Shown piece after piece: positions 8,689-16,613 of a stretch of 64,000 nucleotides of DNA. Position 1 is the stretch's first letter, and each line of letters opens with the position of its first letter. The DNA comes from an uncultured bacterium (GTDB lineage: Bacteria; Pseudomonadota; Alphaproteobacteria; Sphingomonadales; Sphingomonadaceae), in contig CALOGB020000221.1 of assembly GCA_942636505.2 (NCBI GenBank), forward strand, positions 124,001 to 188,000, written 5' to 3'. The position numbers were made by a program, and so were the translations under genes. The notes under the pieces are model-generated. The model was not told where the DNA came from and made no database searches. It was given only the letters and a program-made list of their open reading frames with translations.

Positions 8689-10089
8689 ATGACGACCGAC
8701 CGCGGGGCGCTGGCCGCCCTGCTCGCCACCATGACCGTCCTGGCCGCCACCGCGACTCCGGCGGCCGCGCAAACCGAGCCGGCCGCACCCGTGCGCGGCC
8801 TGGAGCGTCTCCAGACCCCCGGCGCGCAGGCGAACCCCGACGCCACCGCGATTCCGGTGCCCGCCGCACCGACGATCGTCTTGCCGAACACTACGCCCGC
8901 TCCACGTCGCACCCCGCGCTCGAGCGCTGCGGCAAAGCCCGCCACGGATCATGCGACCACGCAACGTGCAGGCGTCGAGCGCCCGACGACCGAAGCGCCC
9001 ACGCGCGAACGAGCAACCACCCGGACGACGCCGGAACAAACGACCCGACCACGCGCTTCGGACGACGAGCCAATCCGTTCGCCGACATCGGCCGAACCGG
9101 CGCCCGTCGCCACGCCCACGCCCGACCCCGCTCTCCAATCGCCGCCATCGCAGACCCCGACCACCGAAGTGGCGCCGCAACCCACCGCGTCGGTGCCAGC
9201 AACGACGCCAGCCCCAGCTTCGGAATCCACCCTTTCGACGCCTGAAAAAGGCAGCGCGATGCCGCTGTGGCTTTCGCTGACGGCGATTGTCGTGGTTCTC
9301 GGCGCGCTGTGGGCGCTCCGCCGCAAGCCGCGCAGCCACCGGTACGAGAGCGTCGAACCCGAAGCCTATGTCGAGCCGACGCCGCCGCCCGTTGCCGCGA
9401 AGCCGGTCGCCCAGCCCGTTGCTCCCCAGCCGGTCGCCCCTAAGCCGGTTGTCTCCGAACCGGTGCAAACTCCGGCGGCTGTCACCCCTGCCACGGCATC
9501 TGCGGTCGCACCCGTTGCTGCCGTGCCAATGGCCGCACCCAAGTTCCTTGAGCCGAGGGTCAAGGTGCCGCCTACGCCGCCAGTCGCAGGGCGTGCCCGG
9601 CTGACCTGCGAACTGCGTCCGTTGCGCGCCGGCCTCAACCTGCTCAGCGCCACCGTCGAGTGCGAACTCGTCGTAACTAACACCGGCACTGCATCGGCCG
9701 AAGCGATCCGTACCGGCGTCGCGTTGCTCACCGCGCACGCCGATCAGGATCAGGACCTTGCGCAATTCAACGCGGCGCCCGTCATGCGGCCCGTCGCCCC
9801 GCCGTTCACGCTGGCGCCGGGCGAAACGCGGACGATCCGTACCGTGACGGCGATCGCGCGAGAGGCGATCCGGACAATGACCGCGGCCAACCGGCCGATG
9901 TTCGTGCCGGTCGTCGCGACCAATATCCTGTACGTGACGGCTGGCGACGAGGCGCAGACGGCGCGGGCATGGGTGGTTGGCATCGAGCGCGTCGACTCCG
10001 CCAAGCTGGCGCCGTTCTGGCTTGATGCGCCTGCACGGATGTACACGACGGTTGCCGCGCGGCCGCATGCGGTAACCTTCGATCGGTAG
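8689..10089 (+). CDS. Single-span protein with disordered Pro/Ala-rich arms and a C-terminal beta domain
   Basis: About 466 residues. Residues 1-28 form a signal peptide (ending PAAAQ). Residues 29-190 are Pro/Thr/Ala-rich and look disordered. A membrane span at about 194-212 is followed by RRKPRSHR, so the arms before it should be periplasmic and the rest cytoplasmic. Residues 220-300 are Pro/Val/Ala repeats of PVAPQPVAPKPVV type. The last 160 residues (ARLTCELRPLRAGLNLLSATVECELVV onward) look like an Ig-type beta sandwich. No family name is secure. It lies convergent with rplJ-rplL. Confidence 0.7.
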   Translation: MTTDRGALAALLATMTVLAATATPAAAQTEPAAPVRGLERLQTPGAQANPDATAIPVPAAPTIVLPNTTPAPRRTPRSSAAAKPATDHATTQRAGVERPTTEAPTRERATTRTTPEQTTRPRASDDEPIRSPTSAEPAPVATPTPDPALQSPPSQTPTTEVAPQPTASVPATTPAPASESTLSTPEKGSAMPLWLSLTAIVVVLGALWALRRKPRSHRYESVEPEAYVEPTPPPVAAKPVAQPVAPQPVAPKPVVSEPVQTPAAVTPATASAVAPVAAVPMAAPKFLEPRVKVPPTPPVAGRARLTCELRPLRAGLNLLSATVECELVVTNTGTASAEAIRTGVALLTAHADQDQDLAQFNAAPVMRPVAPPFTLAPGETRTIRTVTAIAREAIRTMTAANRPMFVPVVATNILYVTAGDEAQTARAWVVGIERVDSAKLAPFWLDAPARMYTTVAARPHAVTFDR

Positions 10090-10174
10090 GTGAGGGTGTC
10101 GCGCGGCGTGCTGACCTTCGACACCCGGTCTGTCCTTGCTTCGAGCGGTAACACCGGGCGTACACGTAAAACTT

Positions 10175-10227
10175 GTTTCCCCGCGAAGGCGGGGACCCAG
10201 ACTGGGTTACCGCCTTCGCGGGAGAAC
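10175..10227. repeat. Family-2 palindromic repeat (CCCGCGAAGGCGGG type)
   Basis: Two inverted arms, TTTCCCCGCGAAGGCGGGG and CCGCCTTCGCGGGAGAA, around ACCCAGACTGGGT. Same family as 18445-18503. The following stretch 10228-10399 shows no gene or recognisable signal. Confidence 0.8.
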
Positions 10228-10399
10228 AATGCCGCGGTTGCGGCGGAGGCTGGACAGCGCAGCTATGCCGCAGAAGGCTGACTGCTTTGGTCCGACGCCC
10301 ATCACTACGCGCGCGACTGGTTGCGGAACCTTGGATGCGCATCGGAACCGGCGTGAAGCGAGCCCTGCTGGAATGAGCAACGCGATATTCCCGCACAAC

Positions 10400-10431
10400 A
10401 AAAAAGGGCGACCCCATTGCTGGGGCCGCCC
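10400..10431 (-). terminator. Terminator of the rplJ-rplL transcript
   Basis: Read leftward, arms at 10422-10431 and 10406-10415 (GGGCGGCCCC with GGGGTCGCCC, one mismatch) close a six-base loop and are followed by six T residues (10400-10405). It lies 120 bp after the rplL stop, beyond the conserved three-hairpin element. Confidence 0.85.
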
Positions 10432-10440
10432 GTTTTCTTA

Positions 10441-10551
10441 GCTGCGGCCAGCAGGGGCAAAGCCCCTGCTTCGTCGGTCGGCATGGATGCCGCCGGCCGG
10501 CCTTGCTGGAGTGCGATTTAGCCTGCGCTAAATCGTCTCTCCAGCTGCGGC
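10441..10551 (-). ncRNA. Conserved three-hairpin 3' UTR element, copy 1 (after rplL)
   Basis: Starts immediately after the rplL stop with GCCGCA. Hairpin 1: arms GATTTAGC and GCTAAATC (10515-10534) inside an outer stem CTGGAG/CTCCAG. GAGACG sits on the 5' side of hairpin 1. The core GGCCGGCCGGC leads into hairpin 2 (GGCAT/ATGCC), then CGACCGACGA. Hairpin 3: arms AGCAGGGGC and GCCCCTGCT (10450-10470). The same order of parts follows rplA, nusG and fusA. Confidence 0.7.
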
Positions 10552-10926
10552 TTACTTGACCTCGACGGTCGCGCCAGCTGCTTCGAGCTGCGCCTTGATC
10601 TTGGCGGCTTCGTCCTTCGACACGCCTTCCTTGACGGCCTTGGGAGCCGACTCGACCAGCGTCTTGGCTTCGGTCAGGCCGAGCGCGGTGATCGCACGGA
10701 CTTCCTTGATGACGTTGATCTTCTTGCCACCGTCGCCGGTCAGGATGACGTCGAATTCGGTCTGCTCTTCTGCTGCAGGAGCAGCTGCGCCGCCGCCTGC
10801 TGCCGGTGCTGCGACCGCTGCTGCGGCCGAAACGCCCCACTTCTCTTCGAGCAGCTTCGAAAGCTCAGCTGCTTCGAGAACGGTCAGTTCGCTCAGGCTC
10901 TCAACGAGCGCGTTCAGGTCTGCCAT
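10552..10926 (-). CDS. rplL: Large ribosomal subunit protein L7/L12
   Basis: 124 residues with the usual two-part plan: N-terminal dimerisation helices ([22 protein letters not shown]), an Ala/Gly-rich hinge at about 37-53, and the C-terminal factor-binding domain ([31 protein letters not shown]). It forms the stalk that recruits and stimulates elongation factors and is normally present as two or three dimers on L10. Cotranscribed with rplJ (64 bp gap). rpoB, which usually follows, is absent; instead the conserved RNA element and a terminator follow. Confidence 0.98.
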   Translation of the reverse strand: MADLNALVESLSELTVLEAAELSKLLEEKWGVSAAAAVAAPAAGGGAAAPAAEEQTEFDVILTGDGGKKINVIKEVRAITALGLTEAKTLVESAPKAVKEGVSKDEAAKIKAQLEAAGATVEVK

Positions 10927-10990
10927 GATAAATCTCCATCTCGGGGCTCGTGCCCCATCAGTTCAAAAAGGTAACGAAAGGCCTGCAAGA

Positions 10991-11506
10991 TCAGGCGGCT
11001 TCCTTCTCCGCGTAGGCGGAAAGCACGCGCGCGAGCTGCGCTGCCGGAGCCTGCGTGATCGTTGCCAGCTTCGTGGCAGGTGCCACGATGAGGCCAACGA
11101 TCTTGGCACGCAGTTCGTCCAGCGAGGGCAGCGTTGCGAGCGCCTTCACACCGTCGACGTCGAGGGTCGTCGCGCCCATCGCCCCACCCACGATTTCGAA
11201 CTTGTCGTTCGTCTTCGCGAATTCCACGACCACCTTGGCGGCCGCGACGGGATCGATGGAGCTGGCCAGACCGACCGGACCCGTGAGCATGTCGCCCAGC
11301 GAGCTGTAGTCGGTGCCGTCCATTGCGATCTTGGCAAGCTTGTTCTTCGAGACCTTGTAGGTCGCGCCGGCGTCGCGCATCTTGTTCCGCAGCACAGTGG
11401 ACTGTGCGACGGTCAGGCCGAGGTTGCGCGTGACAACGACGACGCCGACCTCGGAAAAGGTGCGGTTCAGCTCGGCTACGGCCGCGGTCTTTTGATCACG
11501 ATCCAT
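10991..11506 (-). CDS. rplJ: Large ribosomal subunit protein L10
   Basis: 171 residues, begun at the ATG giving [14 protein letters not shown]; an ATG four codons upstream (11518) is less family-like. L10 anchors the L7/L12 dimers to 23S rRNA and, with them, usually represses its own operon by binding the leader. The N-terminal rRNA-binding domain holds [20 protein letters not shown] and [12 protein letters not shown]. The C-terminal helix that carries L7/L12 is Ala-rich. First gene of a two-gene unit with rplL; a leader of about 230 bases precedes it. Confidence 0.98.
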   Translation of the reverse strand: MDRDQKTAAVAELNRTFSEVGVVVVTRNLGLTVAQSTVLRNKMRDAGATYKVSKNKLAKIAMDGTDYSSLGDMLTGPVGLASSIDPVAAAKVVVEFAKTNDKFEIVGGAMGATTLDVDGVKALATLPSLDELRAKIVGLIVAPATKLATITQAPAAQLARVLSAYAEKEAA

Positions 11507-11749
11507 GCCATTCTCCACGTTTTACGAGTTCACCGCTTGCGCAGTGGACCCGGTTACTAACCGGAGGCGCAGACAAACCCGCGCTTCCGGGTGTCTCGTC
11601 GATGGGGCATGGGAGAGGGGCGGCACGCAGATGGGCCGACAAAATCTCATTCCCCGTCTAGGTGGGAGATTAAGCACCGGCAAACCCGCTGCACCCACTG
11701 TCTCGGACGGAGTTCGACGAGAAAGCCCGCCGAACGAAGCCGCGCCTTA
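11507..11749 (-). promoter_or_regulatory. Leader of rplJ, candidate L10-binding region
   Basis: A non-coding leader of about 240 bases between a good promoter (11744-11771) and rplJ. It contains several possible stems, for example CCGGTTAGTAACCGG near 11553-11567 and an A/G-rich internal loop TTAATCTCCCACC near 11660-11675. L10(L12)4 regulates the rplJL leader in many bacteria. That this leader does so is inferred from position and stem content, not from a verified kink-turn. Confidence 0.45.
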
Positions 11750-11771
11750 GCGGAATTGGCGGGGGAGTCAA
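11744..11771 (-). promoter_or_regulatory. Putative promoter of rplJ-rplL
   Basis: Read leftward: -35 TTGACT (11766-11771), a 16-base spacer, -10 TAAGGC (11744-11749). The -10 form is like that of the tRNA-Trp promoter (TAAGGG), which supports both. Confidence 0.5.
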
Positions 11772-11783
11772 TCGCGGAGAGGG

Positions 11784-12140
11784 TCAGGCGTCGAGGTATA
11801 GCCCGGTATCCGCGCCATCGAGCCGGCGTATGCGGGCCGCCGCCAGGATGTCGGGCGGCATCAGGCGGGCGTTGATGCCGATCCGGTCGATCGCGGGGTC
11901 GACCTTCGTCCAGTGCGTCACGCATCCGCATTCGCGGCACCGATGGAAGCGCAATGTCTTGGCACCCCAACTGTAGACGTCGATCGGAACGGATGCCGCG
12001 ATGCGCACGTCACTTGCCCGGTAATAGGCCCACAGGAATCCGTAGCTGCGACAGATCGAGCAGTTGCAGTGGGCTACCCATTCAGGTGGGGCCCCGACGG
12101 ACAGCGTTACCGCGCCACAGTGACAGGAGGCTTTGATCAT
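11784..12140 (-). CDS. GFA-family (Mss4-fold) zinc protein
   Basis: 118 residues carrying the cysteine pattern of the glutathione-dependent formaldehyde-activating (GFA) family: CHCGAV (Cys6, Cys8), CNCSIC (Cys25, Cys27, Cys30) and CRECGC (Cys68, Cys71, Cys73), which bind structural and active-site zinc. The founding member adds formaldehyde to glutathione, but most short homologues have unknown substrates. It lies between the rplK-rplA and rplJ-rplL units on the same strand, an unusual interruption of the ribosomal cluster. The promoter of rplJ begins only a few bases beyond its stop. Confidence 0.85.
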   Translation of the reverse strand: MIKASCHCGAVTLSVGAPPEWVAHCNCSICRSYGFLWAYYRASDVRIAASVPIDVYSWGAKTLRFHRCRECGCVTHWTKVDPAIDRIGINARLMPPDILAAARIRRLDGADTGLYLDA

Positions 12141-12189
12141 GCGTCATAACGTGGACGATAAGGGCGCGCGGTTCACGTATTTTCCCACG

Positions 12190-12279
12190 ACTCCGTCATC
12201 CTGAAGAAAGTCAGGATCCAGAGCCGAGAGGGGCGACGTTTGTAACCCTGGATCCTGACTTTCGTCAGGATGACGGAGT
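12190..12279. repeat. Family-3 palindromic repeat (CGTCATCCTGA type)
   Basis: Inverted arms ACTCCGTCATCCTGA (12190-12204) and TCAGGATGACGGAGT (12265-12279), each carrying AAAGTCAGGATCCAG-like inner sequence. A short relative lies at 54252-54283. Confidence 0.85.
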
Positions 12280-12324
12280 GGGGTAGGGGCGATCTTAGCC
12301 GGGCGACCGGTATGGCCCGCACGC

Positions 12325-12356
12325 AAGAAGGGCCGGGATCGCTCCCGGCCCTTCTT
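12325..12356 (-). terminator. Terminator of the rplK-rplA transcript
   Basis: A perfect 14-bp stem (12325-12338 with 12343-12356; arms AAGAAGGGCCGGGA and its complement) with a four-base loop. The T-tract is part of the stem, so it can work on either strand. It lies just after the three-hairpin element of rplA. Confidence 0.85.
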
Positions 12357-12360
12357 AACT

Positions 12361-12464
12361 CTCAGCGGCGGGACGGGAGTAAATCCCGTCCTCGTCGGTC
12401 GCGGTTGCCCGCGCCGGCCGGGCGTTCGCCGTCTCGTGGCTAGCTTTCGCTAGCCACGTGCGGC
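12361..12464 (-). ncRNA. Conserved three-hairpin 3' UTR element, copy 2 (after rplA)
   Basis: Starts GCCGCA directly after the rplA stop. Hairpin 1: perfect 10-bp stem CGTGGCTAGC with GCTAGCCACG and a GAAA tetraloop (12435-12458), followed by GAGACG. Core CCGGCCGGC runs into hairpin 2 (GCGG/CCGC, loop GCAA) and CGACCGACGA. Hairpin 3: GACGGGA with TCCCGTC around TTTAC (12372-12390). Confidence 0.75.
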
Positions 12465-13157
12465 TTACGCGCCAGCAACCTCGGTCGTATCGACCTTGAT
12501 GCCTGCACCCATGGTCGACGAGATCGCGACCTTCTGGACGTACTTGCCCTTGGCGCCGGTCGGCTTGGCCTTGACCACCGCGTCGACCAGTGCGTCGAAG
12601 TTCGCGCGCAGGTCTTCCGCCGGGAACGACGCCTTGCCGATGCCCGAGTGGATGATGCCGGCCTTCTCGACGCGGTATTCGATCTGGCCGCCCTTGGCAG
12701 CCTGAACGGCGGCGGCGACGTTCATCGTCACCGTGCCGAGCTTCGGGTTCGGCATCAGGCCCTTCGGACCCAGCACCTTACCGAGGCGACCGACGATGCC
12801 CATCATGTCCGGGGTCGCGATGCAGCGATCGAAATCGATCGTGCCACCCTGGATGATTTCCATCAGGTCTTCGGCGCCGACGACGTCTGCGCCTGCTGCG
12901 AGGGCCTCTTCAGCCTTCGCGCCGCGGGCGAACACGCCGACGCGGACGGTCTTACCGGTGCCCTTGGGCAGCGTCACCACGCCGCGGACCATCTGGTCAG
13001 CGTGACGCGGATCGACGCCCAGGTTCAGCGCGACTTCGATCGTCTCGTTGAACTTCGACGTGGCGCCCGACCGTGCGAGACCGATGGCCTCGTCGATGCC
13101 GTGCAGCTTGACGAGGTCGACCGTGACGGCCTTCTGCTTCTTGCTCAGCTTAGCCAT
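12465..13157 (-). CDS. rplA: Large ribosomal subunit protein L1
   Basis: 230 residues, the standard length. L1 forms the mobile stalk beside the E site and in many bacteria represses its own rplKA message. Family marks include [20 protein letters not shown], the inner domain around [27 protein letters not shown] and [17 protein letters not shown]. Four bases after rplK, so cotranscribed with it. A GFA gene and a repeat separate it from rplJ, with which it is usually adjacent. Confidence 0.98.
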   Translation of the reverse strand: MAKLSKKQKAVTVDLVKLHGIDEAIGLARSGATSKFNETIEVALNLGVDPRHADQMVRGVVTLPKGTGKTVRVGVFARGAKAEEALAAGADVVGAEDLMEIIQGGTIDFDRCIATPDMMGIVGRLGKVLGPKGLMPNPKLGTVTMNVAAAVQAAKGGQIEYRVEKAGIIHSGIGKASFPAEDLRANFDALVDAVVKAKPTGAKGKYVQKVAISSTMGAGIKVDTTEVAGA

Positions 13158-13161
13158 GATC

Positions 13162-13593
13162 TCAGCCCTCCACCACTTCGAGGCCCATTGCGCGGGCGCT
13201 GCCTTCGATGATCTTCGTCGCAGCGTCGATATCGTTGGCGTTGAGATCCTTCATCTTCGTCGTGGCGATCTCGCTCAGCTGGCTGCGCTTGATCGTGCCG
13301 GCGACGACCTTGCCGGGCTCCTTGGAACCCGACTTGAGACCAGCGGCCTCCTTGATCAGGTACGATGCTGGCGGGGTCTTCGTCTCGAACGAGAACGAGC
13401 GATCCGCATAGACCGTGATGACGGTCGGGATCGGCATGCCCTTCTTCAGTTCGCTCGTGCCGGCGTTGAACGCCTTGCAGAACTCCATGATGTTCACGCC
13501 GCGCTGACCCAGCGCAGGCCCGATCGGCGGCGCGGGCTTCGCCTCGCCTGCAGGGACCTGCAGCTTGATGTATCCGGTAATCTTTTTAGCCAT
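13162..13593 (-). CDS. rplK: Large ribosomal subunit protein L11
   Basis: 143 residues begun at the ATG giving [19 protein letters not shown]; upstream in-frame residues are not family-like. L11 with 23S rRNA forms the GTPase-associated centre and is the target region of thiostrepton. Marks: the N-terminal Pro-rich hinge [24 protein letters not shown] and the C-terminal rRNA-binding domain ([27 protein letters not shown]). First gene of rplK-rplA; nusG, its normal upstream neighbour, is 5 kb away. Confidence 0.98.
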   Translation of the reverse strand: MAKKITGYIKLQVPAGEAKPAPPIGPALGQRGVNIMEFCKAFNAGTSELKKGMPIPTVITVYADRSFSFETKTPPASYLIKEAAGLKSGSKEPGKVVAGTIKRSQLSEIATTKMKDLNANDIDAATKIIEGSARAMGLEVVEG

Positions 13594-13681
13594 GTCACTC
13601 TCTTTATGTGAGCCTAGCGGTGATCGCGGCCGTCTCGCGACAGCCTCCCGCAAATTCCATCAGTAAAGGTGGAAGCCGGCG

Positions 13682-13710
13682 CGCATAGCCGAAAACGCGG
13701 GGGGCGGCAA
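13682..13710 (-). promoter_or_regulatory. Putative promoter of rplK-rplA
   Basis: Read leftward: -35 TTGCCG (13705-13710), a 17-base spacer and -10 TATGCG (13682-13687), about 90 bases before rplK. Its presence would make rplKA independent of nusG, consistent with the split cluster. Confidence 0.4.
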
Positions 13711-13765
13711 CCGGCGTTCGCGTCGTGGCTTAGAGGCTTGGGAGGGCTGCGCGATCGACCGCGGT

Positions 13766-14050
13766 TTATTCGAAGACGTCGACCGGCCAGGCGATCTGCT
13801 TGGCTGCGGCGTAACAGGCCGACCGCGTGGCGTATCCATCGGAATAGCTGATCAGTCCACCGGCCTCGTGGAACAGCAGCCATGCCCAGGCCCCCGCGAG
13901 CACGAGCGGTGGCGAAAGGTCGAGCCCTTCGACCTCGCGGAGTTCGAGCCGCATCGACGGCCGCTCGCCTTCGACCGGATTTGCAGCGACGGGCTCCGCT
14001 TCGTCGAGCGTCCGGCCGATAAAGCGGCCGAACCGGTTGTCAGGCACCAT
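13766..14050 (-). CDS. Small protein of unknown function downstream of the EAL gene
   Basis: 94 residues if started at ATG 14050 (MVPDNRFGRFIGRTLDEAEP), overlapping the last 11 bases of the EAL-domain gene; a start at 14116 would overlap more. The body contains a hydrophobic strand-helix segment (PPLVLAGAWAWLLFHEAGGLISYSDGYATRSACYAAAKQI). The overlap suggests translational coupling and a shared message with the phosphodiesterase gene. I do not recognise a family. Confidence 0.55.
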   Translation of the reverse strand: MVPDNRFGRFIGRTLDEAEPVAANPVEGERPSMRLELREVEGLDLSPPLVLAGAWAWLLFHEAGGLISYSDGYATRSACYAAAKQIAWPVDVFE

Positions 14051-15281
14051 GACGGGGTACGATCGATTCAATCGGCACGGGTTTTCCCCAGTAAAAGCCT
14101 TGCCCACAATCGGCACCGAGCGATTTCGCCAGGACGAGGTCGTCGGCGGTCTCGATGCCCTCGATCACGGTTCCGATCGACCGGCTTCGGCAATAATCGA
14201 TGATTTCCTTCAGCAGCGAAGGCGGGAACTCGCCCTTCCGGCACTTCTGAAAGATCTTCCGGTCGATCTTGACCTCGGACACCGGCAAGTCGGAAATGCG
14301 ATCGAAGTTGGTCGCGCCCTTGCCGAAATCGTCGAGCGAGATGGGTACGCCCAGCGTTCCAAGCTCGCGCATGTTTTCCAACAGCCGGCCGTCGAGCCCC
14401 GAATAGCTGATCTCGGTGAGTTCGATCCCAAGCATGCCGGGGGCGACATGATGGCGTCGCAACAGGATCGGCATCGCGGCGAGGAAATCCGGATGCGCGA
14501 GCACAGCGGCGCTGCAGTTTACCGCGATCGGCACCGGCCTGCCCTCGGCTTCCAGCGCCGCAAGCAGTCGGGCCGCCGCTTCCACCGCAAGCGACGTCGC
14601 GGCGACCTCCAGCGAGAGGATCGTCGACGGTGCGAAGATATGCTCCGGGTTGAGCGACGGTCGATTGCGCAACCGCGTGAGTGTTTCGTAGCCGGCGATG
14701 CTGTCGTCGTGCAGGCTGCGCTTCTCATGGAATTCATGCGTGAGATTGGGCAGCAACCGGCCTTGCTGGATCAGCCACGACAGGAAATGACGATCGCCGG
14801 TGTCGCCGTCATGCGGTTGTCGGACGATATGAGCCAGGCGGTCGACAATGTCCTGCGCGGTATAGGGCGCGTCGAGCCAGTCGACTCGATCGATGCCGGA
14901 CTGTTCCGCCAGGGCGATCGCGTCGGGGAAATGCACGCTGGGCCGTAACAGCGTCAGCGTCCCGGAAAACTGTTCTTTGTCCAACAAGGCGATGAACGCG
15001 TGACGATTGCCGATCGAGGCATCCGGGTTCATCACGATCAGATCCGGTTGAAACGCCAGCCCGGCACGTTCTTCGCTGGCCATGCCGATCCACGCGGTCT
15101 TGTGGCCCATCTCTTCGAGTTGACGATGAACGTCGTTGGCGGCCGTCTTCTCAAGATCGAGAAACAAGATGCGATGACCTGCGCTTGTTGTATCCGGCGA
15201 CGGACGAGCGCCCGCAGTGGCCGAACGCAAGTGATCGGCGTGCATCCGCGTTGTTTTCAAGGCCGTGTTCGTCAGGGGCAT
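14040..15281 (-). CDS. EAL-domain cyclic-di-GMP phosphodiesterase with degenerate receiver domain
   Basis: 413 residues. Residues 36-155 look like a response-regulator receiver (HRILFLDLEK, FQPDLIVMNPD), but the phosphoryl-acceptor Asp is Asn85 and the conserved Lys near 138 is Ala, so classical phosphorylation looks impossible. Residues 165-410 form an EAL domain with its catalytic set intact: Glu199 (YETLTR), Asn255, Glu287 (ELTE), Asp317-Asp318 (DDFGKG), Lys338, Glu374 and Gln394 (GQGFYWGKP). It should cut c-di-GMP to pGpG, and the receiver-like part may bind another ligand or dimerise. It sits within the broken nusG-rplK interval and overlaps a small gene downstream. Confidence 0.85.
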   Translation of the reverse strand: MPLTNTALKTTRMHADHLRSATAGARPSPDTTSAGHRILFLDLEKTAANDVHRQLEEMGHKTAWIGMASEERAGLAFQPDLIVMNPDASIGNRHAFIALLDKEQFSGTLTLLRPSVHFPDAIALAEQSGIDRVDWLDAPYTAQDIVDRLAHIVRQPHDGDTGDRHFLSWLIQQGRLLPNLTHEFHEKRSLHDDSIAGYETLTRLRNRPSLNPEHIFAPSTILSLEVAATSLAVEAAARLLAALEAEGRPVPIAVNCSAAVLAHPDFLAAMPILLRRHHVAPGMLGIELTEISYSGLDGRLLENMRELGTLGVPISLDDFGKGATNFDRISDLPVSEVKIDRKIFQKCRKGEFPPSLLKEIIDYCRSRSIGTVIEGIETADDLVLAKSLGADCGQGFYWGKPVPIESIVPRHGA

Positions 15282-15847
15282 CAGTCATTTCCTGTAGGCG
15301 GATCGCTGAATACGGTTGCATGCGTGTCAAGCTGGTCATGGGGTACACAGAGTTTACCGAATACGCCGGACGTCATATTCGAATGGCGTATTGGTAACTA
15401 CGCAACGTCTTGTACGCGGACTGTCCTACAAATGTTAGCGCAATATAACTGGTTATGGTTAATGAAACATAAACGTGCATCTGAGATGTTTTAGGCAATG
15501 ATAAGCATTTGCAGCAACTCGATGATAATGAACGCATCTATGCCAAGCGGAACCAGAGTTGCTGCATTCTGCGGCTGAAATATATTTCGATTTGCCGAAT
15601 GATATTTCGGCGAAAGTAAAGGTATCGAACCGGTACTCGTCTTCGCCACCATATATCTGTCTGTTGGACGAGCGTTATAATCCCCGCTCATTGAACAGGT
15701 CGAGCCATCTGGGATGCGCAAAGCGAGAGTTCGGTACGCGACGGTCTGAAACCACTCGTTTTGAACCGAATAATTCTCGGCCGCCGAGTGGTTCCGGTCC
15801 TAGTATCGCCCTGGATCGGATGGGGGCATCCGGGAACAGGGGTGGGT
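15282..15847. other. AT-richer non-coding region with inverted repeats
   Basis: About 565 bp, visibly richer in A/T than its surroundings. An 8-bp perfect inverted repeat, AATACGCC (15360-15367) and GGCGTATT (15385-15392), lies about 80-110 bp before the EAL gene start and could be an operator. A second, GCCGAA/TTCGGC at 15594-15611, can form a hairpin. I see no convincing coding sequence; short open frames here lack coding bias and family likeness. Confidence 0.5.
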
Positions 15848-16612
15848 ATGATCATTTTGTGCCGTGCGACGCTGGTCGCGCTGATGCTTGCGGTTTCGGC
15901 GATCGCGCCGGCGTATGCGCAGGAGAAGACGGGACTGAAGCCTGGTTTCGTCCTTGCGCCCGGTACGGCGCGGATCGTGCTGATGCGGCCGTCGATCCGG
16001 GTCGGCGCGCAGTCGACCGGCGGGATGTACGAGCCGAACGCCGACTGGACGGATCAGGCGAAGGAGAACATCGCCGCCGCGCTCGCCAAGGCGCAGACCG
16101 GTCTCGGCAACAGCGTTGTCGGCTATGTCGATCCAATCGGTGCGGGTTCGGCCAAGGTCGCGGAGTATCAGGAACTGTTCGGCGCGGTCGCATCGTCGGT
16201 GATCGAGTATCAGTTCTTCAAGGGCAACCGCCTGCCCACCAAGAAGCGCAAGGACCAGTTCGAGTGGGGACTTGGCCCCGATGTCCGCACGCTGCCCGGC
16301 CTCGACAAGGCGGACTATGCGCTGTTCATCACGACGGAGGATCATTTCGGTTCGACCGGGCGGAAGATGCTCCAGCTCTTCGCTGCTATGGCGAACGTCG
16401 GCGTGACGGCCGGCGTCCACAAGGGCTTTGCCGGGCTTGTCGATCTTCGCACCGGAGAACTGGTCTGGCTGAACGCCGACATGCAGATGGGCGGCGACGT
16501 CCGTGACGCGGAGGGCGCGCACAAGCGCGTGCGGCAGTTGCTGGAGGGTTTCCCGGGTAAGCCGGTCGAGGCTCCGATCGCCGCCGCGCCCGCCATCGCT
16601 TCGGCGCACTGA
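15848..16612 (+). CDS. Exported protein of unknown function, first gene of an M48 cassette
   Basis: About 254 residues starting MIILCRATLVALMLAVSAIAPAYAQ, a clear signal peptide. The mature part begins with EKTGLKPGFVLAPGTARIVLMRPSIRVG and has a hydrophilic linker (LPTKKRKDQFEW) before a second segment around DYALFITTEDHFGSTGRK. It looks like an alpha/beta periplasmic domain of the kind found beside cell-envelope stress proteins, but I know no function. It stops one base before the M48 protease gene, so the two are one unit. Confidence 0.7.
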   Translation: MIILCRATLVALMLAVSAIAPAYAQEKTGLKPGFVLAPGTARIVLMRPSIRVGAQSTGGMYEPNADWTDQAKENIAAALAKAQTGLGNSVVGYVDPIGAGSAKVAEYQELFGAVASSVIEYQFFKGNRLPTKKRKDQFEWGLGPDVRTLPGLDKADYALFITTEDHFGSTGRKMLQLFAAMANVGVTAGVHKGFAGLVDLRTGELVWLNADMQMGGDVRDAEGAHKRVRQLLEGFPGKPVEAPIAAAPAIASAH

Positions 16613-16613
16613 C

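Noticed and set aside
12325..12356. The 14-bp palindrome after rplA as a mobile repeat
   Set aside because: Its arms include the A/T-tract and it directly follows the rplKA transcript, so a terminator is the simpler reading.
15491..15721. 76-codon frame in the AT-rich region
   Set aside because: No ribosome site, no coding bias and no family likeness; the region is better read as non-coding.
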